Source: an uncultured Psychroserpens sp. (lineage in GTDB: Bacteria > Bacteroidota > Bacteroidia > Flavobacteriales > Flavobacteriaceae). From it: a stretch of 64,000 nt of DNA. Shown here piece after piece: positions 46,616-56,527 of this stretch. The position numbers and the translations under genes are program-made. Under the pieces are notes generated by a model, which was not told the DNA's origin, did no database searches, and worked only from the letters and a program-made list of their open reading frames with translations. Position 1 is the stretch's first letter, and each line of letters opens with the position of its first letter. The DNA lies in the NCBI RefSeq assembly GCF_947492715.1, contig NZ_CANLNS010000002.1, forward strand, positions 186,001 to 250,000. The letters are read 5' to 3'.

Positions 46616-47472
46616 TACAATACCATGTTTTCAATTGAACATACTAAGATTCCCTCTGCTCCATTTAACTTCAACTCATCTATAACATCCCAAAATTCGT
46701 ATTTATTAATTACAGAATGTAACGAACTCCAACCCTCTTGAGCCAGTGGTAAAATAGTTGGACTATTCATGCCTGGTAACATATCAATAATAGCATCTAA
46801 TTTTTCATTAGGTGCATTGAGTAGTACATATTTATTTTGGCGTCCTTTTAAAACAGATTGCAAACGAAATTGGAGTTTGTCTAGTATAATTTGACTTTCC
46901 GAAGAAATTAAAGGCGATACTCCAAGTACAGCCTCAGATTTTAATAATACATCAACTTCTTTTAATCCGTTCTTAAATAAAGTGCTGCCACTAGAAACGA
47001 TATCTACTATAGCATCTGCCAATCCAATGTTTGGTGCAATCTCAACAGAGCCGTTTATAATATGAAGTTTAGCATTAACATTATTATCTTTTAAAAAGGT
47101 ATTGACAGTATTGGGATATGATGTTGCTATACGCTTACCTTCTAGATCTGATATAGAATTATAGTGGTTTGATTTGGGTACTGCGATTGATACCTTACAA
47201 GAAGAAAACCCCAGTTTTTCTAATATGGAAATGTCATTTCCTTTTTCAACAAGAAGATTTTCTCCAATGATAGCGGCATCTACAATGCCATCTCTTAAAT
47301 ATTGAGGAATGTCTCCATTTCTGAGATAAAAGACTTCTAGTGGAAAGTTTTTTGCTGAAACTTTTAATTGATCTCTGCCATTATCTATAGCGATACCAAC
47401 ATCTTTCAAAAGCTGCATTGAGTTGTCGTGAAGTCTTCCCGATTTTTGAATTGCAATTTTTAATTTACTCAT
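46615..47472 (-). CDS. hisG: ATP phosphoribosyltransferase (long form)
   Basis: A 285-residue long-form HisG, the committed step of the pathway. The N-terminus KLKIAIQKSGRLHDNSMQLL and the substrate loop GLADAIVDIVSSGSTL are clear; the ~75-residue C-terminal domain (ILPLAQEGWSSLHSVI) is the ACT-like regulatory part bound by histidine in this form. It is the first structural gene, after a leader peptide and an attenuator. Confidence 0.97.
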   Translation of the reverse strand: MSKLKIAIQKSGRLHDNSMQLLKDVGIAIDNGRDQLKVSAKNFPLEVFYLRNGDIPQYLRDGIVDAAIIGENLLVEKGNDISILEKLGFSSCKVSIAVPKSNHYNSISDLEGKRIATSYPNTVNTFLKDNNVNAKLHIINGSVEIAPNIGLADAIVDIVSSGSTLFKNGLKEVDVLLKSEAVLGVSPLISSESQIILDKLQFRLQSVLKGRQNKYVLLNAPNEKLDAIIDMLPGMNSPTILPLAQEGWSSLHSVINKYEFWDVIDELKLNGAEGILVCSIENMVL

Positions 47473-47486
47473 TTTGGTTTGTTTTT

Positions 47487-47553
47487 GTTTGAGTAAATCG
47501 TTTCGGGTACCTAAAGCATAGCACTAAAAAAAAACCGTTTGATTTACTCAAAC
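47487..47553. repeat. 13-bp inverted repeat linking attenuator and hisG leader
   Basis: GTTTGAGTAAATC (47487-47499) is the exact complement of GATTTACTCAAAC (47541-47553), which covers the left arm, loop and part of the right arm of the terminator as read on the minus strand. The copy nearest hisG starts 14 bp before its ATG. The two can pair in the transcript only if the polymerase reads through. Confidence 0.6.
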
Positions 47554-47559
47554 GGTTTT
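47526..47559 (-). terminator. his attenuator terminator
   Basis: AAAACCGTTTGA (47531-47542) and TCAAACGGTTTT (47548-47559) pair perfectly with a 5-nt loop. On the minus strand the stem is followed by a run of nine T residues, an intrinsic terminator between the leader peptide and hisG. Confidence 0.9.
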
Positions 47560-47589
47560 CTTAATATCTTGATTTTATTCAATACATTT

Positions 47590-47646
47590 TCAGCTCGCTT
47601 GAGTGCCAGAATGAAAATGATGATGATGTAATTGAATAAAAGTCAT
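47590..47646 (-). CDS. his operon leader peptide
   Basis: An 18-codon frame, MTFIQLHHHHFHSGTQAS, with five His codons in six positions (HHHHFH). It starts 12 bp... downstream of a promoter and ends 31 bp before the attenuator stem. Such a His-rich peptide in front of a his operon is the hallmark of translation-coupled attenuation: starved ribosomes stall on His codons and let the operon be transcribed. Too short for usual gene finders. Confidence 0.88.
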   Translation of the reverse strand: MTFIQLHHHHFHSGTQAS

Positions 47647-47663
47647 GTTTTCTTTTGTTTGAA

Positions 47664-47696
47664 CAAAGGTTGCAAATTTTATTCTAAAATTCCAAA
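47664..47696 (-). promoter_or_regulatory. Promoter of the his operon
   Basis: On the minus strand TTTG (plus 47693-47696), a 21-nt spacer, and AACCTTTG (plus 47664-47671) fit the Bacteroidota consensus with one deviation in the -7 box. The start of transcription would fall roughly 10 nt before the leader ATG. Confidence 0.5.
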
Positions 47697-47733
47697 TCCT
47701 TTTTAAATTATTATGATTTATTTAATATTAAAC

Positions 47734-48270
47734 TTATTTCGGACAGGTTGTCCAAGGTAATCCGCATTGGTCTTTATAGCCTAACCATCCTGTTACTTGC
47801 TTTTTACCTACTCCAAATTTTACCTTAGCCCATAATCCATCAACCTCGATAACATTTACCTTTTGAAAATTGTCGAGTCTATGAATTTTATTTGAATTCA
47901 ACGAGGGTAAATCATAAATATACACTTGATGCGTTTCATCATAATTATCAACATCTATTAAGAAGTTTACATTTTTCACCCAATAGTTTTCATAGTTGTA
48001 TTGCTTTTTTGATGATGGTAAACGGCTAATGTTTTTAATCTTAAACCAGCCATAGTCACTATTTAGAATTGTTAGTTTATACCATGCGTTTTTATCATTA
48101 ATATTATATAATGAGTCTACTACTTTACCATTTATATCATCATAAATAAGTAGCGGTTTTTTAACATCCTTATTATAATAGCATTCTACATAATTAGATC
48201 GCTCAGCATAAGATTCACCTGTTAAGAGCAAACTAAAACAACATAATATAGAAATAAGAACTGTTTTCAT
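47734..48270 (-). CDS. SH3-like domain secreted protein
   Basis: A 178-residue exported protein with a signal peptide (ends GESYA). The body contains two SH3b-like repeats: DVKKPLLIYDDINGKVV... WYKLTILNSDYGWFKIKNI, and HQVYIYDLPSLNSNKIHRL... WAKVKFGVGKKQVTGWLGYK. SH3b domains bind peptidoglycan or peptides. The ligand is unknown. It follows the prohibitin gene by 7 bp, so the two are probably cotranscribed. Confidence 0.75.
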   Translation of the reverse strand: MKTVLISILCCFSLLLTGESYAERSNYVECYYNKDVKKPLLIYDDINGKVVDSLYNINDKNAWYKLTILNSDYGWFKIKNISRLPSSKKQYNYENYWVKNVNFLIDVDNYDETHQVYIYDLPSLNSNKIHRLDNFQKVNVIEVDGLWAKVKFGVGKKQVTGWLGYKDQCGLPWTTCPK

Positions 48271-48277
48271 TTATAGT

Positions 48278-49096
48278 TTATTGATTTCCTAAAATTATTG
48301 GCATCCCAGAATCTCCAGAGCCTATAACGATAACCTTACTATTTGGAGATTCGGATAATTTAATTGTTGCTTCAATACCCTTATCCTGAAGGATTTTATC
48401 TGTTAGAGATGCGCTTAAGATTCTATTAGCTTCGGCCTTACCTTTGGCTTCAATAATCTGCTTTTGTGCTTCTTTATCTGCTGTTACTAACCTAAATTCG
48501 TATTCTAATGATTCTTGTTCTTGTTTCAGTTTACGTTCAATCGCTTGTTTAATTGTAGGTGGCAATGTCACATCACGCACTAAAACTGAATTTAATTGAA
48601 TAAACTGAGGTTCCAAAATCTTTTTGGTTTCTTCAAAGATCTCATTTTGAATAGCGTCACGCTTTGTTGAGTATAACTGCTCTGGTGTATAACGACCAAC
48701 AACACTTCTCGTCGCAGAACGGATTGCAGGTATAATCACACTTTGTAAATAATCTTCACCTCTTGTTTGGTGAAGTTTAGCAACAGATGCAGTTGTTGCT
48801 TGATATAATACAGAAGCATCTAGTTTAATTTCTAAACCATTAGATGATAAAACTGACATTTCTCTTTCAAACAATTCTTGCTGTCTTACATTGTAAACAA
48901 AAACCTTATTCCAAGGCGCAATAATGTGAAACCCTTCATCTAAAGGAGCTTCGTCTGTAACTACACCGTCACCTAGGGTTTCATAAAGAACACCACGTTC
49001 TCCAGAACCTATTGTAACCGCAGATTTTACTAATAATATGATTAATACGACTACTACAAAAACAATTGGTAGTGCAATTTTTGGTAATTTTTCCAT
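48278..49096 (-). CDS. Prohibitin/SPFH family membrane protein
   Basis: A 272-residue protein: one N-terminal membrane helix (residues ~8-28), then the SPFH band-7 domain (RGVLYETLGDGVVTDEAPLDEGFHIIAPWNKVFVYNVR style) and a long helical coiled coil (EYEFRLVTADKEAQKQIIEAKG). Prohibitins form ring scaffolds at the inner membrane and often regulate proteases. Followed by the SH3-like gene. Confidence 0.9.
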   Translation of the reverse strand: MEKLPKIALPIVFVVVVLIILLVKSAVTIGSGERGVLYETLGDGVVTDEAPLDEGFHIIAPWNKVFVYNVRQQELFEREMSVLSSNGLEIKLDASVLYQATTASVAKLHQTRGEDYLQSVIIPAIRSATRSVVGRYTPEQLYSTKRDAIQNEIFEETKKILEPQFIQLNSVLVRDVTLPPTIKQAIERKLKQEQESLEYEFRLVTADKEAQKQIIEAKGKAEANRILSASLTDKILQDKGIEATIKLSESPNSKVIVIGSGDSGMPIILGNQ

Positions 49097-49161
49097 GATT
49101 TATTTATGTTTAATTTTTAGTTAATTATGATTTGTAAAGGTATTTTAAAAATCGTACTTAA

Positions 49162-51195
49162 TTATATAAGTCCGTTATATTTCCTTATAAACCACTCGGC
49201 ACTAAGGCTCAATATGATTAGAGCAAGAAGATATTTCCAATCAATCAAAGGTACAACTTTTTTGGTACTGTTTTGAATCGTTGCAAATCTCGAATCATTT
49301 AATAGGTCGTTGATTACAGCGTTTGTATTATCAATAAAATATGATGTTCCATTACTGGTTTCGGCCAAACTTTGAAGTTTGGATACATTGGCATTTAAAA
49401 ACTGTTGCTCAACATTATAATCCAATATCTTAAGCTCTCCCGATTTTGATATATTTTCGTTATTCACTTTAACTGTGAACGAATAATTTCCAGCATCAAG
49501 ACCGCTTAAATCGACTTCATAATTTGTGTTTTTCAATACAAACGGAAACGATTGTGTTTCATCTGTATCTTTATTTTTTAAAGTGATATTTAAATTGGCA
49601 TTATCTTCAAATTCATAATTTTTATTAAAGAATTGAGCGGCAATCTTCACGTTATCATTACCGTTATAAAACGATTCGTAATTTACGTTTAAACGTGTAC
49701 GACGCTTATTAGTACTTAGATACTGTACCAATTTACCAATGAAATTATCAAAAGTATTAAACGAGTCTTCATTTAAAAATGCTTGGGCTCTCCATCTCCA
49801 AATACCTTCCCCTAGAATAAGTGCCTCGCGTCTATCATTAATTTCAAACGTTGCGAATAAAGGTTCGTCTATTTCCGTACCATTAATGGTCTTATATAAA
49901 ATGGTTTCAAAAGGTACGCTAAATGTTGTTTCACCGAACTCTGCAGTTAATGGCGGAAATTCGCTAAAGTTTAAATTATCAACTATAAATGTGGCATAAT
50001 TCTGATTTAAACTTGGTTGATATTCTTCAATTTGATTGGTGAGTTGTTGTTTATAATTTGATTGTAGCTGGTTTAAAAGCGACCAATTTGTTTTAGTACC
50101 AGCAATAACAATTTTATTTAATTTTAAGCGATCAATTTCTTTAAATAATGCCCTAAAATTATTTGTAGGCTGGTACACAATAACCAATTGAAAATCGCCA
50201 GACGCGCTTAAAAATTCAGTTGTAGATAAGATTTCAGCTTTTCGTTGTTCGTTACTCTCTATCGATTTTTTCAAAGCCCCTAAATCTGGGTGTAATATAT
50301 CCGATACAATAGCCACATTTGTTTTTTGATCAATAACTTCGACAGCAAAATTTTTGACATTATTAATAGTATTCTTCTCATTGTCTAAGGGAACAACTTG
50401 TGCTCTATAACTTGTAACACCAACGCTGTTGGCTGGAAGTGTTAAATTCACAATTCGAGAAGTTTCAGATTTACTAAAACTTATGGGTTGAGAAAATACA
50501 GTTGTAGTTCCAGACGTTATTCTAAGTTGTGTATTAACAGGAGAATTACCATTGTATGTTGCAATAACTTCAACAGGAAATTTGTTTTTGAGATAAGCAT
50601 AACGATTAACATTTAGTTGCTGAATTTTCACATCAGTATATGTCGTTGTATCTCCCAAAATAATCGGAAAAACTGGTTGCTTATAACGTTTAGTTGCATA
50701 GGCATAATCATTGCCGTAGGTTTGATTACCATCAGAAATAAGAAGTGTTGGAGCAATAGAATTATTGTATACTTCTGCCAAACGTTTAAAAACCAATGCC
50801 ATATTTGATTGTTTCTCGTCAAATAAAAGTGAATCTGCTTGATGAATCTCTTTTCCGAAGCTATAGAACTCTAGATTAAAATTAGAATTGAGTGCTTCAT
50901 TGGCCTTTAAAGCATTTATAAAATCGGTCGAATTTTGAGATTGATTAAGATAGTCTATAGACTCAGAATTATCAATGGCAACGACCAGATTTGGTTTTTC
51001 ATTAAAATATGTGATTTTATCAAATTTCGGATTGATAAGTAACATAAAAATTGAAAACAGCGTCACAAACCTAAGGGCTGACAACAACCAAGATCTGAGA
51101 CCTTTAATTTTCGATTTATAAGCATACTGAAAAAGCGCTAGTAATAGCGCTATAATTCCAGATATAATAATATATGTTATTGTTTCCGTTTGCAA
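49162..51195 (-). CDS. VWA-like membrane protein
   Basis: A 677-residue protein. Two helices near the N-terminus (residues ~7-24 and ~38-56) are followed by a von Willebrand A-like region with DNSES (partial MIDAS, in VVAIDNSESIDYL). Ig-like beta domains come next, and a final membrane helix lies at the C-terminus (LALIILSLSAEWFIRKYNGLI). It resembles BatA/BatB-associated or glutamine-amidotransferase-like membrane proteins common in Bacteroidota. The partner is unknown. It begins 15 bp downstream of fabG. Confidence 0.75.
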   Translation of the reverse strand: MQTETITYIIISGIIALLLALFQYAYKSKIKGLRSWLLSALRFVTLFSIFMLLINPKFDKITYFNEKPNLVVAIDNSESIDYLNQSQNSTDFINALKANEALNSNFNLEFYSFGKEIHQADSLLFDEKQSNMALVFKRLAEVYNNSIAPTLLISDGNQTYGNDYAYATKRYKQPVFPIILGDTTTYTDVKIQQLNVNRYAYLKNKFPVEVIATYNGNSPVNTQLRITSGTTTVFSQPISFSKSETSRIVNLTLPANSVGVTSYRAQVVPLDNEKNTINNVKNFAVEVIDQKTNVAIVSDILHPDLGALKKSIESNEQRKAEILSTTEFLSASGDFQLVIVYQPTNNFRALFKEIDRLKLNKIVIAGTKTNWSLLNQLQSNYKQQLTNQIEEYQPSLNQNYATFIVDNLNFSEFPPLTAEFGETTFSVPFETILYKTINGTEIDEPLFATFEINDRREALILGEGIWRWRAQAFLNEDSFNTFDNFIGKLVQYLSTNKRRTRLNVNYESFYNGNDNVKIAAQFFNKNYEFEDNANLNITLKNKDTDETQSFPFVLKNTNYEVDLSGLDAGNYSFTVKVNNENISKSGELKILDYNVEQQFLNANVSKLQSLAETSNGTSYFIDNTNAVINDLLNDSRFATIQNSTKKVVPLIDWKYLLALIILSLSAEWFIRKYNGLI

Positions 51196-51210
51196 TTAAT
51201 ATCTTATCTA

Positions 51211-51957
51211 TTATGTTAGCATTCCACCATCAACATTAAGCGTCTGACCTGTAACATATGCACTCATGTCACTTGCTAAAAACACACAAGCATTGGCAAT
51301 ATCTTCTGGGCTTCCACCTCTTTTTAACGGAATTGCAGCCCTCCATCCTTTTACTGTATCTTCATCTAACTTTGCCGTCATTTCAGTTTCAATAAAACCT
51401 GGAGCGATAACATTACTTCTAATGTTTCTCGAACCCAATTCTAAAGCCACGGATTTTGAAAAGCCTATAATACCAGCCTTAGAAGCCGCATAATTGGTTT
51501 GTCCAGCATTACCTTTAACACCAACAACAGAACTCATATTAATAATTGAGCCTTTACGTTGTTTTAACATGGTTCGCTGCACAGCTTTAGTCATATTAAA
51601 TACAGATTTCAGGTTCACTTCTATCACTTTATCAAAATCTTCCTCTCCCATTCTCATAAGGAGGTTATCTTTTGTGATACCTGCATTGTTGACTAAAATG
51701 TCAATACTTCCAAATTCGGTTAAAACCTCCTCTGCTAGTTTTTGAGCATCTTCAAAATTGGCAGCGTTGCTCTGATATCCTTTAGCTTTTATACCCTGAG
51801 TATTTAGCTCTTTCTCTAAAGCATTAGCTGCTTCAACAGAAGAGCTATATGTAAATGCAACGTTAGCGCCATGTTGTGCGAAAACTTCGGCTATACCTTT
51901 ACCAATTCCTCGGCTAGCGCCTGTAATTATTGCAGTTTTTCCTTCTAATAATTTCAT
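51211..51957 (-). CDS. fabG: 3-oxoacyl-[acyl-carrier-protein] reductase
   Basis: A 248-residue SDR of FabG type. TGASRGIGKG (NADPH), VNNAGITKDNLLMRM, catalytic Ser/Tyr/Lys in SSVVGVKGNAGQTNYAASKAG and the C-terminal DMSAYVTGQTLNVDGGM are characteristic. It reduces 3-oxoacyl-ACP in fatty acid elongation in the cytoplasm. Confidence 0.93.
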   Translation of the reverse strand: MKLLEGKTAIITGASRGIGKGIAEVFAQHGANVAFTYSSSVEAANALEKELNTQGIKAKGYQSNAANFEDAQKLAEEVLTEFGSIDILVNNAGITKDNLLMRMGEEDFDKVIEVNLKSVFNMTKAVQRTMLKQRKGSIINMSSVVGVKGNAGQTNYAASKAGIIGFSKSVALELGSRNIRSNVIAPGFIETEMTAKLDEDTVKGWRAAIPLKRGGSPEDIANACVFLASDMSAYVTGQTLNVDGGMLT

Positions 51958-52023
51958 TTGATACTATTTTTTGGTTAGTTATAAAGTAGTAACCAAATAT
52001 AACAAATACAAGTTGCAAGAAAT

Positions 52024-52056
52024 AAAAAAACCTCACAAAATCTTGTGAGGTTTTTA
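52024..52056 (-). terminator. Terminator after the M16 peptidase gene
   Basis: CCTCACAA (52031-52038) pairs with TTGTGAGG (52043-52050), 4-nt loop, flanked by an A-run and a T-run. On the minus strand it ends the gene finishing at 52078. Confidence 0.85.
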
Positions 52057-52077
52057 ACAATATAAAATGCTTTAGAA

Positions 52078-55047
52078 TTACATTTTTAATTCTTCAGGTT
52101 GTTCATAATTAAATAAATAATCTATATCCATTTCATGAACCTTACCTAATTTACTTAGGGCATCAAAATCGATATCTTTTTTATTTCCTATAACCATAAC
52201 ATTGTAATGTTCTCCCTTGATATTTTTATTGAAAAAATCACGAAGATCATCCATTGTCATATTTTTAATTGTATTGTAGATTTCCTCTCTATTATCATTA
52301 TCAATTCCTAACTTCTTTAGGCGTTCATAACTCCAAAAGACATTTGATTTTGTGATACGTTGAGCGGCTAACTTCTTAAGTGTAGATTCTTTAGCTGCAT
52401 TGAATTGTTCTTCAGCTTCTGGCATGTTGGTCATTAATTCCATCATGGCATCAACAGCCTGAGGCATTTTATTGGCTTGTGTTCCAATATAAGCCATAAT
52501 GTAATTAGAATCGTCTTGTTTATTTGCGTTGCTATAACTAGAGAACGCCGAGTAAGCTAAAGATTTAGATTCTCTAATCTCCTGAAATACAATTGAAGAC
52601 AATCCGCTTCCAAAATAAGTATTAAACAATGTAGAAGCCGCCATGTTTTCAGCTTTAAAAGGATCTCCTTTTGCAAGGAATAACATTTCAGATTGTACCA
52701 TATCGAAATCGACAAAGTATACATTTCCTCCTGTTTCTTTTTCTAAATAAGCCATAGCTTCTGGGTAAGCATTTAACTCATCTGCAACGATGTGATTTTC
52801 ATTTAAAGCGGCTACAGCTGCGTCAACATCTTTACCGTAATAAAATACACGTTGCTCATAGTCTTTCATTCCTTTTACAATTTCAACCAACTCAGCTGGA
52901 TTCATTTCATTAAGTTCATTTATTTGAAAAATATTTCTTAATCGCGAGTTTTCTCCATACTTACCATAATTCATTAATCCTCCCCAAAGGATACTTCCTT
53001 TTTGGGTTTTGTTATCCTTTCGACCTTTAGCTATAGACTCGACATACTTATCATAAGCCTCTTGATCTGGTACAGCGTTATTCCAAAGGTGTTCTAATAG
53101 CTCTAAACCTTTAGGTAAGTTTTCTTTGATACCACTCAATCCAACATACGTGGTTTCTGGTCCTGCGCTTACATAATAGTTAACACCTAATTTGTAAAAT
53201 TCCTTTTTAAGTTCTTCAGCAGAATATTTATCTGTTCCAAGGTATTCCATATATCCAGCGGCAAGACCTAATTTTTTATCGTTATCACTTCCCATATCGA
53301 AAATGATATTCATGTTAAATAGGTCATTTTGCTCGTTATTTATATAAGATACTTTAATACCATTATCTGTTTTTGTTTCCTTTATAGCTTCTTTATAATC
53401 AATAAATTTTGGCTGTAAAGGTTTAGATTCTAATGCATTAAAACTTGTTAAGTACTCTGAACTCTTATCTCTATTTAACTTAACAGGTGTAATTCCAGGA
53501 TTTTCAACCTTAACAATAGATGTATCTTCACCTTGTCTCTTATACGTAATTACATAATTGTCTTTATAAAAAGACTTAGCAAAATCTACTAATTCTTGTT
53601 TTGATATCTTTCTTAAATCTTCCAAGAATTCAACTCTATCTTTCCAATCTTGTTCTTTAATAAACGCATCAACATACATGTTTGCTAACGCAGAGTTATT
53701 TTCATACTGTTGCGTTTGACTTAGTTTTAAATCATTAATAACCGCATCCATCATCCATTCGTCGAAATCACCATTTTTAAGTTTTTCAATTTGAGCAAGT
53801 AATAACAATTTAACTTCGTCTAAGGTTTGTCCTTCTTTAGGCGTCCCAGAGAATGTATGGTACCCATACTCTTTTAAAAAGGTAGGTGAACAACCTGCAT
53901 TCTGAACGAGTTGTTGTTGATTTAAATTTAAATCGATAAGACCTGCAGTACCATTAGCTAGAATCATATCAGCCATTGTTACAAGTTTCTCTTCCTCTGT
54001 ACCGGCCGCATCTGTTCTAAATGCCAAAGAAACCGTTTCTGCTGTAGGTCCGAAAACTTCATTAACTACAGGAGATGTGATAGGATCTTCTTTCGGTAAT
54101 TCTGGGTGAACAACTTCTTTTTTCTTTAATTTCCCAAAAGTATCATTAACCTCTTTTATGGTTTTATCAAAATCAATATCACCAACAAGTATCATTGCCA
54201 TATTGTTAGGAACATAATACTTATCAAAGTAGTTATGAATATCAATCATTGAAGGGTTTTTCAAATGTTCACCTGTTCCAATAGTTGTTTGTTGACCATA
54301 TGGATGATTAGGAAACAATCCGTCAAGCATAGCGGCATAACGCTTTCTAAAATCATTATCTTGTCCTCTATTAAATTCTTCAAAAACAGCTTCTAACTCT
54401 GTATGAAATAATCTTAATACTAATTGACTAAATCGTTCGCTTTCAAGGCTAAGCCATTTTTCCAATTCATTCGCTGGTATTTTGTTTACATAAACCGTTT
54501 GTTCGAACCAAGTATATGCGTTCGTTCCTGTAGCTCCTAAAGAACCTACCATTTTATCATATTCATTTGCGATACTATGATTAGATGCTTCTAGAGATAC
54601 TTCATCTATTTTTTTGTAAAGCTCTTTCTTCTTTTCTGGATCAGTTTCAGCTCTGTGTTGTTCATACAATTCTGAAATTTGATCTAAATAAACTTTCTCC
54701 TTTTCCCAGTCTGCAGTACCAATTTCATCGGTACCTTTAAAGACCATATGCTCTAAATAATGTGCTAATCCAGTTGACTCTTTTGGATCATAATTAGATC
54801 CAGCTCTAACTGCAATATAGGTTTGGATTTTAGGCTCGTCAACATTTTTACTTAAATACACTTTTAAACCATTGTCTAAAGTATAAAGGCGCAGGCCTGT
54901 TGGGTCGTTGGCAACAGATTCATAAGATAATCCGTTTGCGTCAGTTTTAGATTCGACAGCATATGCCAAATCTGTTTTGTTATCTGTTTTACAATTGTAC
55001 GCGAGTACAATAACAAACAGCATAACACATAGTTTGATCTTTTTCAT
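52078..55047 (-). CDS. M16 family metallopeptidase, lipoprotein
   Basis: A 989-residue periplasmic lipoprotein of the insulinase/pitrilysin family. The signal ends in a lipobox-like VIVLAYNC. The inverted zinc motif HYLEH (HxxEH) is near residue 95, with the distal Glu about 75 residues later (ELEAVFEEFNRG). A second, inactive M16 half occupies the C-terminal ~450 residues. It degrades peptides. Single gene with its own terminator. Confidence 0.92.
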   Translation of the reverse strand: MKKIKLCVMLFVIVLAYNCKTDNKTDLAYAVESKTDANGLSYESVANDPTGLRLYTLDNGLKVYLSKNVDEPKIQTYIAVRAGSNYDPKESTGLAHYLEHMVFKGTDEIGTADWEKEKVYLDQISELYEQHRAETDPEKKKELYKKIDEVSLEASNHSIANEYDKMVGSLGATGTNAYTWFEQTVYVNKIPANELEKWLSLESERFSQLVLRLFHTELEAVFEEFNRGQDNDFRKRYAAMLDGLFPNHPYGQQTTIGTGEHLKNPSMIDIHNYFDKYYVPNNMAMILVGDIDFDKTIKEVNDTFGKLKKKEVVHPELPKEDPITSPVVNEVFGPTAETVSLAFRTDAAGTEEEKLVTMADMILANGTAGLIDLNLNQQQLVQNAGCSPTFLKEYGYHTFSGTPKEGQTLDEVKLLLLAQIEKLKNGDFDEWMMDAVINDLKLSQTQQYENNSALANMYVDAFIKEQDWKDRVEFLEDLRKISKQELVDFAKSFYKDNYVITYKRQGEDTSIVKVENPGITPVKLNRDKSSEYLTSFNALESKPLQPKFIDYKEAIKETKTDNGIKVSYINNEQNDLFNMNIIFDMGSDNDKKLGLAAGYMEYLGTDKYSAEELKKEFYKLGVNYYVSAGPETTYVGLSGIKENLPKGLELLEHLWNNAVPDQEAYDKYVESIAKGRKDNKTQKGSILWGGLMNYGKYGENSRLRNIFQINELNEMNPAELVEIVKGMKDYEQRVFYYGKDVDAAVAALNENHIVADELNAYPEAMAYLEKETGGNVYFVDFDMVQSEMLFLAKGDPFKAENMAASTLFNTYFGSGLSSIVFQEIRESKSLAYSAFSSYSNANKQDDSNYIMAYIGTQANKMPQAVDAMMELMTNMPEAEEQFNAAKESTLKKLAAQRITKSNVFWSYERLKKLGIDNDNREEIYNTIKNMTMDDLRDFFNKNIKGEHYNVMVIGNKKDIDFDALSKLGKVHEMDIDYLFNYEQPEELKM

Positions 55048-55067
55048 TTTTCGATATAGATTAGTTT

Positions 55068-55108
55068 TAAAAAAAAATTCCGTTGACTAAGTTACAGTCA
55101 ACGGAATT
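55068..55108 (-). terminator. Terminator after sucD
   Basis: AATTCCGTTGAC (55076-55087) pairs perfectly with GTCAACGGAATT (55097-55108), 9-nt loop; on the minus strand a T-run follows. Confidence 0.85.
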
Positions 55109-55150
55109 ATAACGATGGAGTTTTATATTTATTTTAACAAGATATTGGCA

Positions 55151-56023
55151 TTATCCAATAACTTCGGCTACCTTTTTACCTATTTCAGCTGGAGAGTCTA
55201 CAACGTGAATTCCACAATCTCTCATAATTGCTTTTTTCGCTTGAGCAGTGTCATCGCTTCCACCTACAATTGCTCCTGCATGTCCCATAGTACGACCTGC
55301 TGGTGCAGTTTCACCTGCAATAAATCCAACAACAGGTTTCTTACTTCCACTATTTTGGTACCATTTAGCAGCATCTGCTTCTAACTGACCACCAATTTCA
55401 CCAATCATAACAACACATTCTGTTTCTGGGTCGTTGATTAATAATTCTACGGCTTCTTTTGTGGTTGTTCCAATAATTGGGTCTCCTCCTATTCCAATAG
55501 CTGTAGTAATACCTAAGCCTTGCTTTACAACTTGATCTGCAGCTTCATAAGTTAATGTTCCAGATTTAGATACAATTCCAACCTTTCCTTTTTTGAAAAC
55601 AAAACCAGGCATGATACCAACTTTAGCTTCCCCTGGAGTAATTACACCAGGACAGTTAGGACCAACTAATCTACAATCTTTTCCTTTGATATAATCTGAG
55701 GCTTTAATCATATCAGCGACAGGAATACCTTCTGTAATTGTAATAATCACCTTAATACCTGCGTCTGCGGCTTCCATAATTGCATCTGCTGCAAATGCAG
55801 GTGGTACAAAAATAATAGTTGTATCTGCTCCTACTTTAGCAACAGCATCTTCAACAGTGTTAAATACGGGTTTATCTAAGTGCGTTTGACCACCTTTCCC
55901 TGGTGTTACACCACCTACTACGTTTGTTCCGTATTCAATCATTTGACCTGCATGAAAAGTACCTTCACTACCGGTAAAACCTTGAACAATTATTTTTGAA
56001 TCTTTATTAACTAAAACGCTCAT
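55151..56023 (-). CDS. sucD: Succinate--CoA ligase subunit alpha
   Basis: A 290-residue protein of normal length. CoA-binding segments ([24 protein letters not shown]), the [12 protein letters not shown] segment and the phosphohistidine in [13 protein letters not shown] are complete. It makes GTP/ATP from succinyl-CoA in the TCA cycle. The beta subunit gene is not adjacent, which is normal in this phylum. Confidence 0.97.
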   Translation of the reverse strand: MSVLVNKDSKIIVQGFTGSEGTFHAGQMIEYGTNVVGGVTPGKGGQTHLDKPVFNTVEDAVAKVGADTTIIFVPPAFAADAIMEAADAGIKVIITITEGIPVADMIKASDYIKGKDCRLVGPNCPGVITPGEAKVGIMPGFVFKKGKVGIVSKSGTLTYEAADQVVKQGLGITTAIGIGGDPIIGTTTKEAVELLINDPETECVVMIGEIGGQLEADAAKWYQNSGSKKPVVGFIAGETAPAGRTMGHAGAIVGGSDDTAQAKKAIMRDCGIHVVDSPAEIGKKVAEVIG

Positions 56024-56122
56024 TTGTGTTTGTTTATATGATTTGTGTTATTTTATATAAGAATTTTGATGTGAAAATTCGTTGTGCAAAAATAAGTTTT
56101 TGAATATGATTTTTAAACCTTT

Positions 56123-56527
56123 TTAAACTTTTATTTCGGCATAAGAATTTAAACTTTCAGAACTATCATCTGCTAATTGGCTAATTTCATAACCTTTGTA
56201 GAGTTTACCATCTTTTACTTCCCAAATTGAAATAAAATGCGCTAAGGCATCTTCCTTTTCTGGTCTTTCTATAGACGTCACATAAATGGTGTAACGTGCG
56301 GTAATTGTATTATGATCTTCCAAGAGGTGACTCACCCTATAATTAAATGATAAGAAGGCTTTTTTTAGACCTTCTAGCATCTTTTTTATACCATCATAAT
56401 CTAACGATGTAAAACCGTTGGTACTATTCCATAATAGTTTGCAGTCCTTATGAACTAAGTCAATAGCATTTTCAGCTTTTGCCAAATCCAATTCGTAAAA
56501 CGATTTAACAACGTCCTTTGCAGTCAT
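56123..56527 (-). CDS. NTF2-like (SnoaL-type) protein
   Basis: A 134-residue single domain of the nuclear transport factor 2 fold: an N-terminal helix, then beta strands NYRVSHLLEDHNTITARYTIYV and HFISIWEVKDGKLYKGYEI. Ligand and activity unknown. It begins 1 bp downstream of the LpxD-like acyltransferase stop, so it ends that operon. Confidence 0.85.
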   Translation of the reverse strand: MTAKDVVKSFYELDLAKAENAIDLVHKDCKLLWNSTNGFTSLDYDGIKKMLEGLKKAFLSFNYRVSHLLEDHNTITARYTIYVTSIERPEKEDALAHFISIWEVKDGKLYKGYEISQLADDSSESLNSYAEIKV

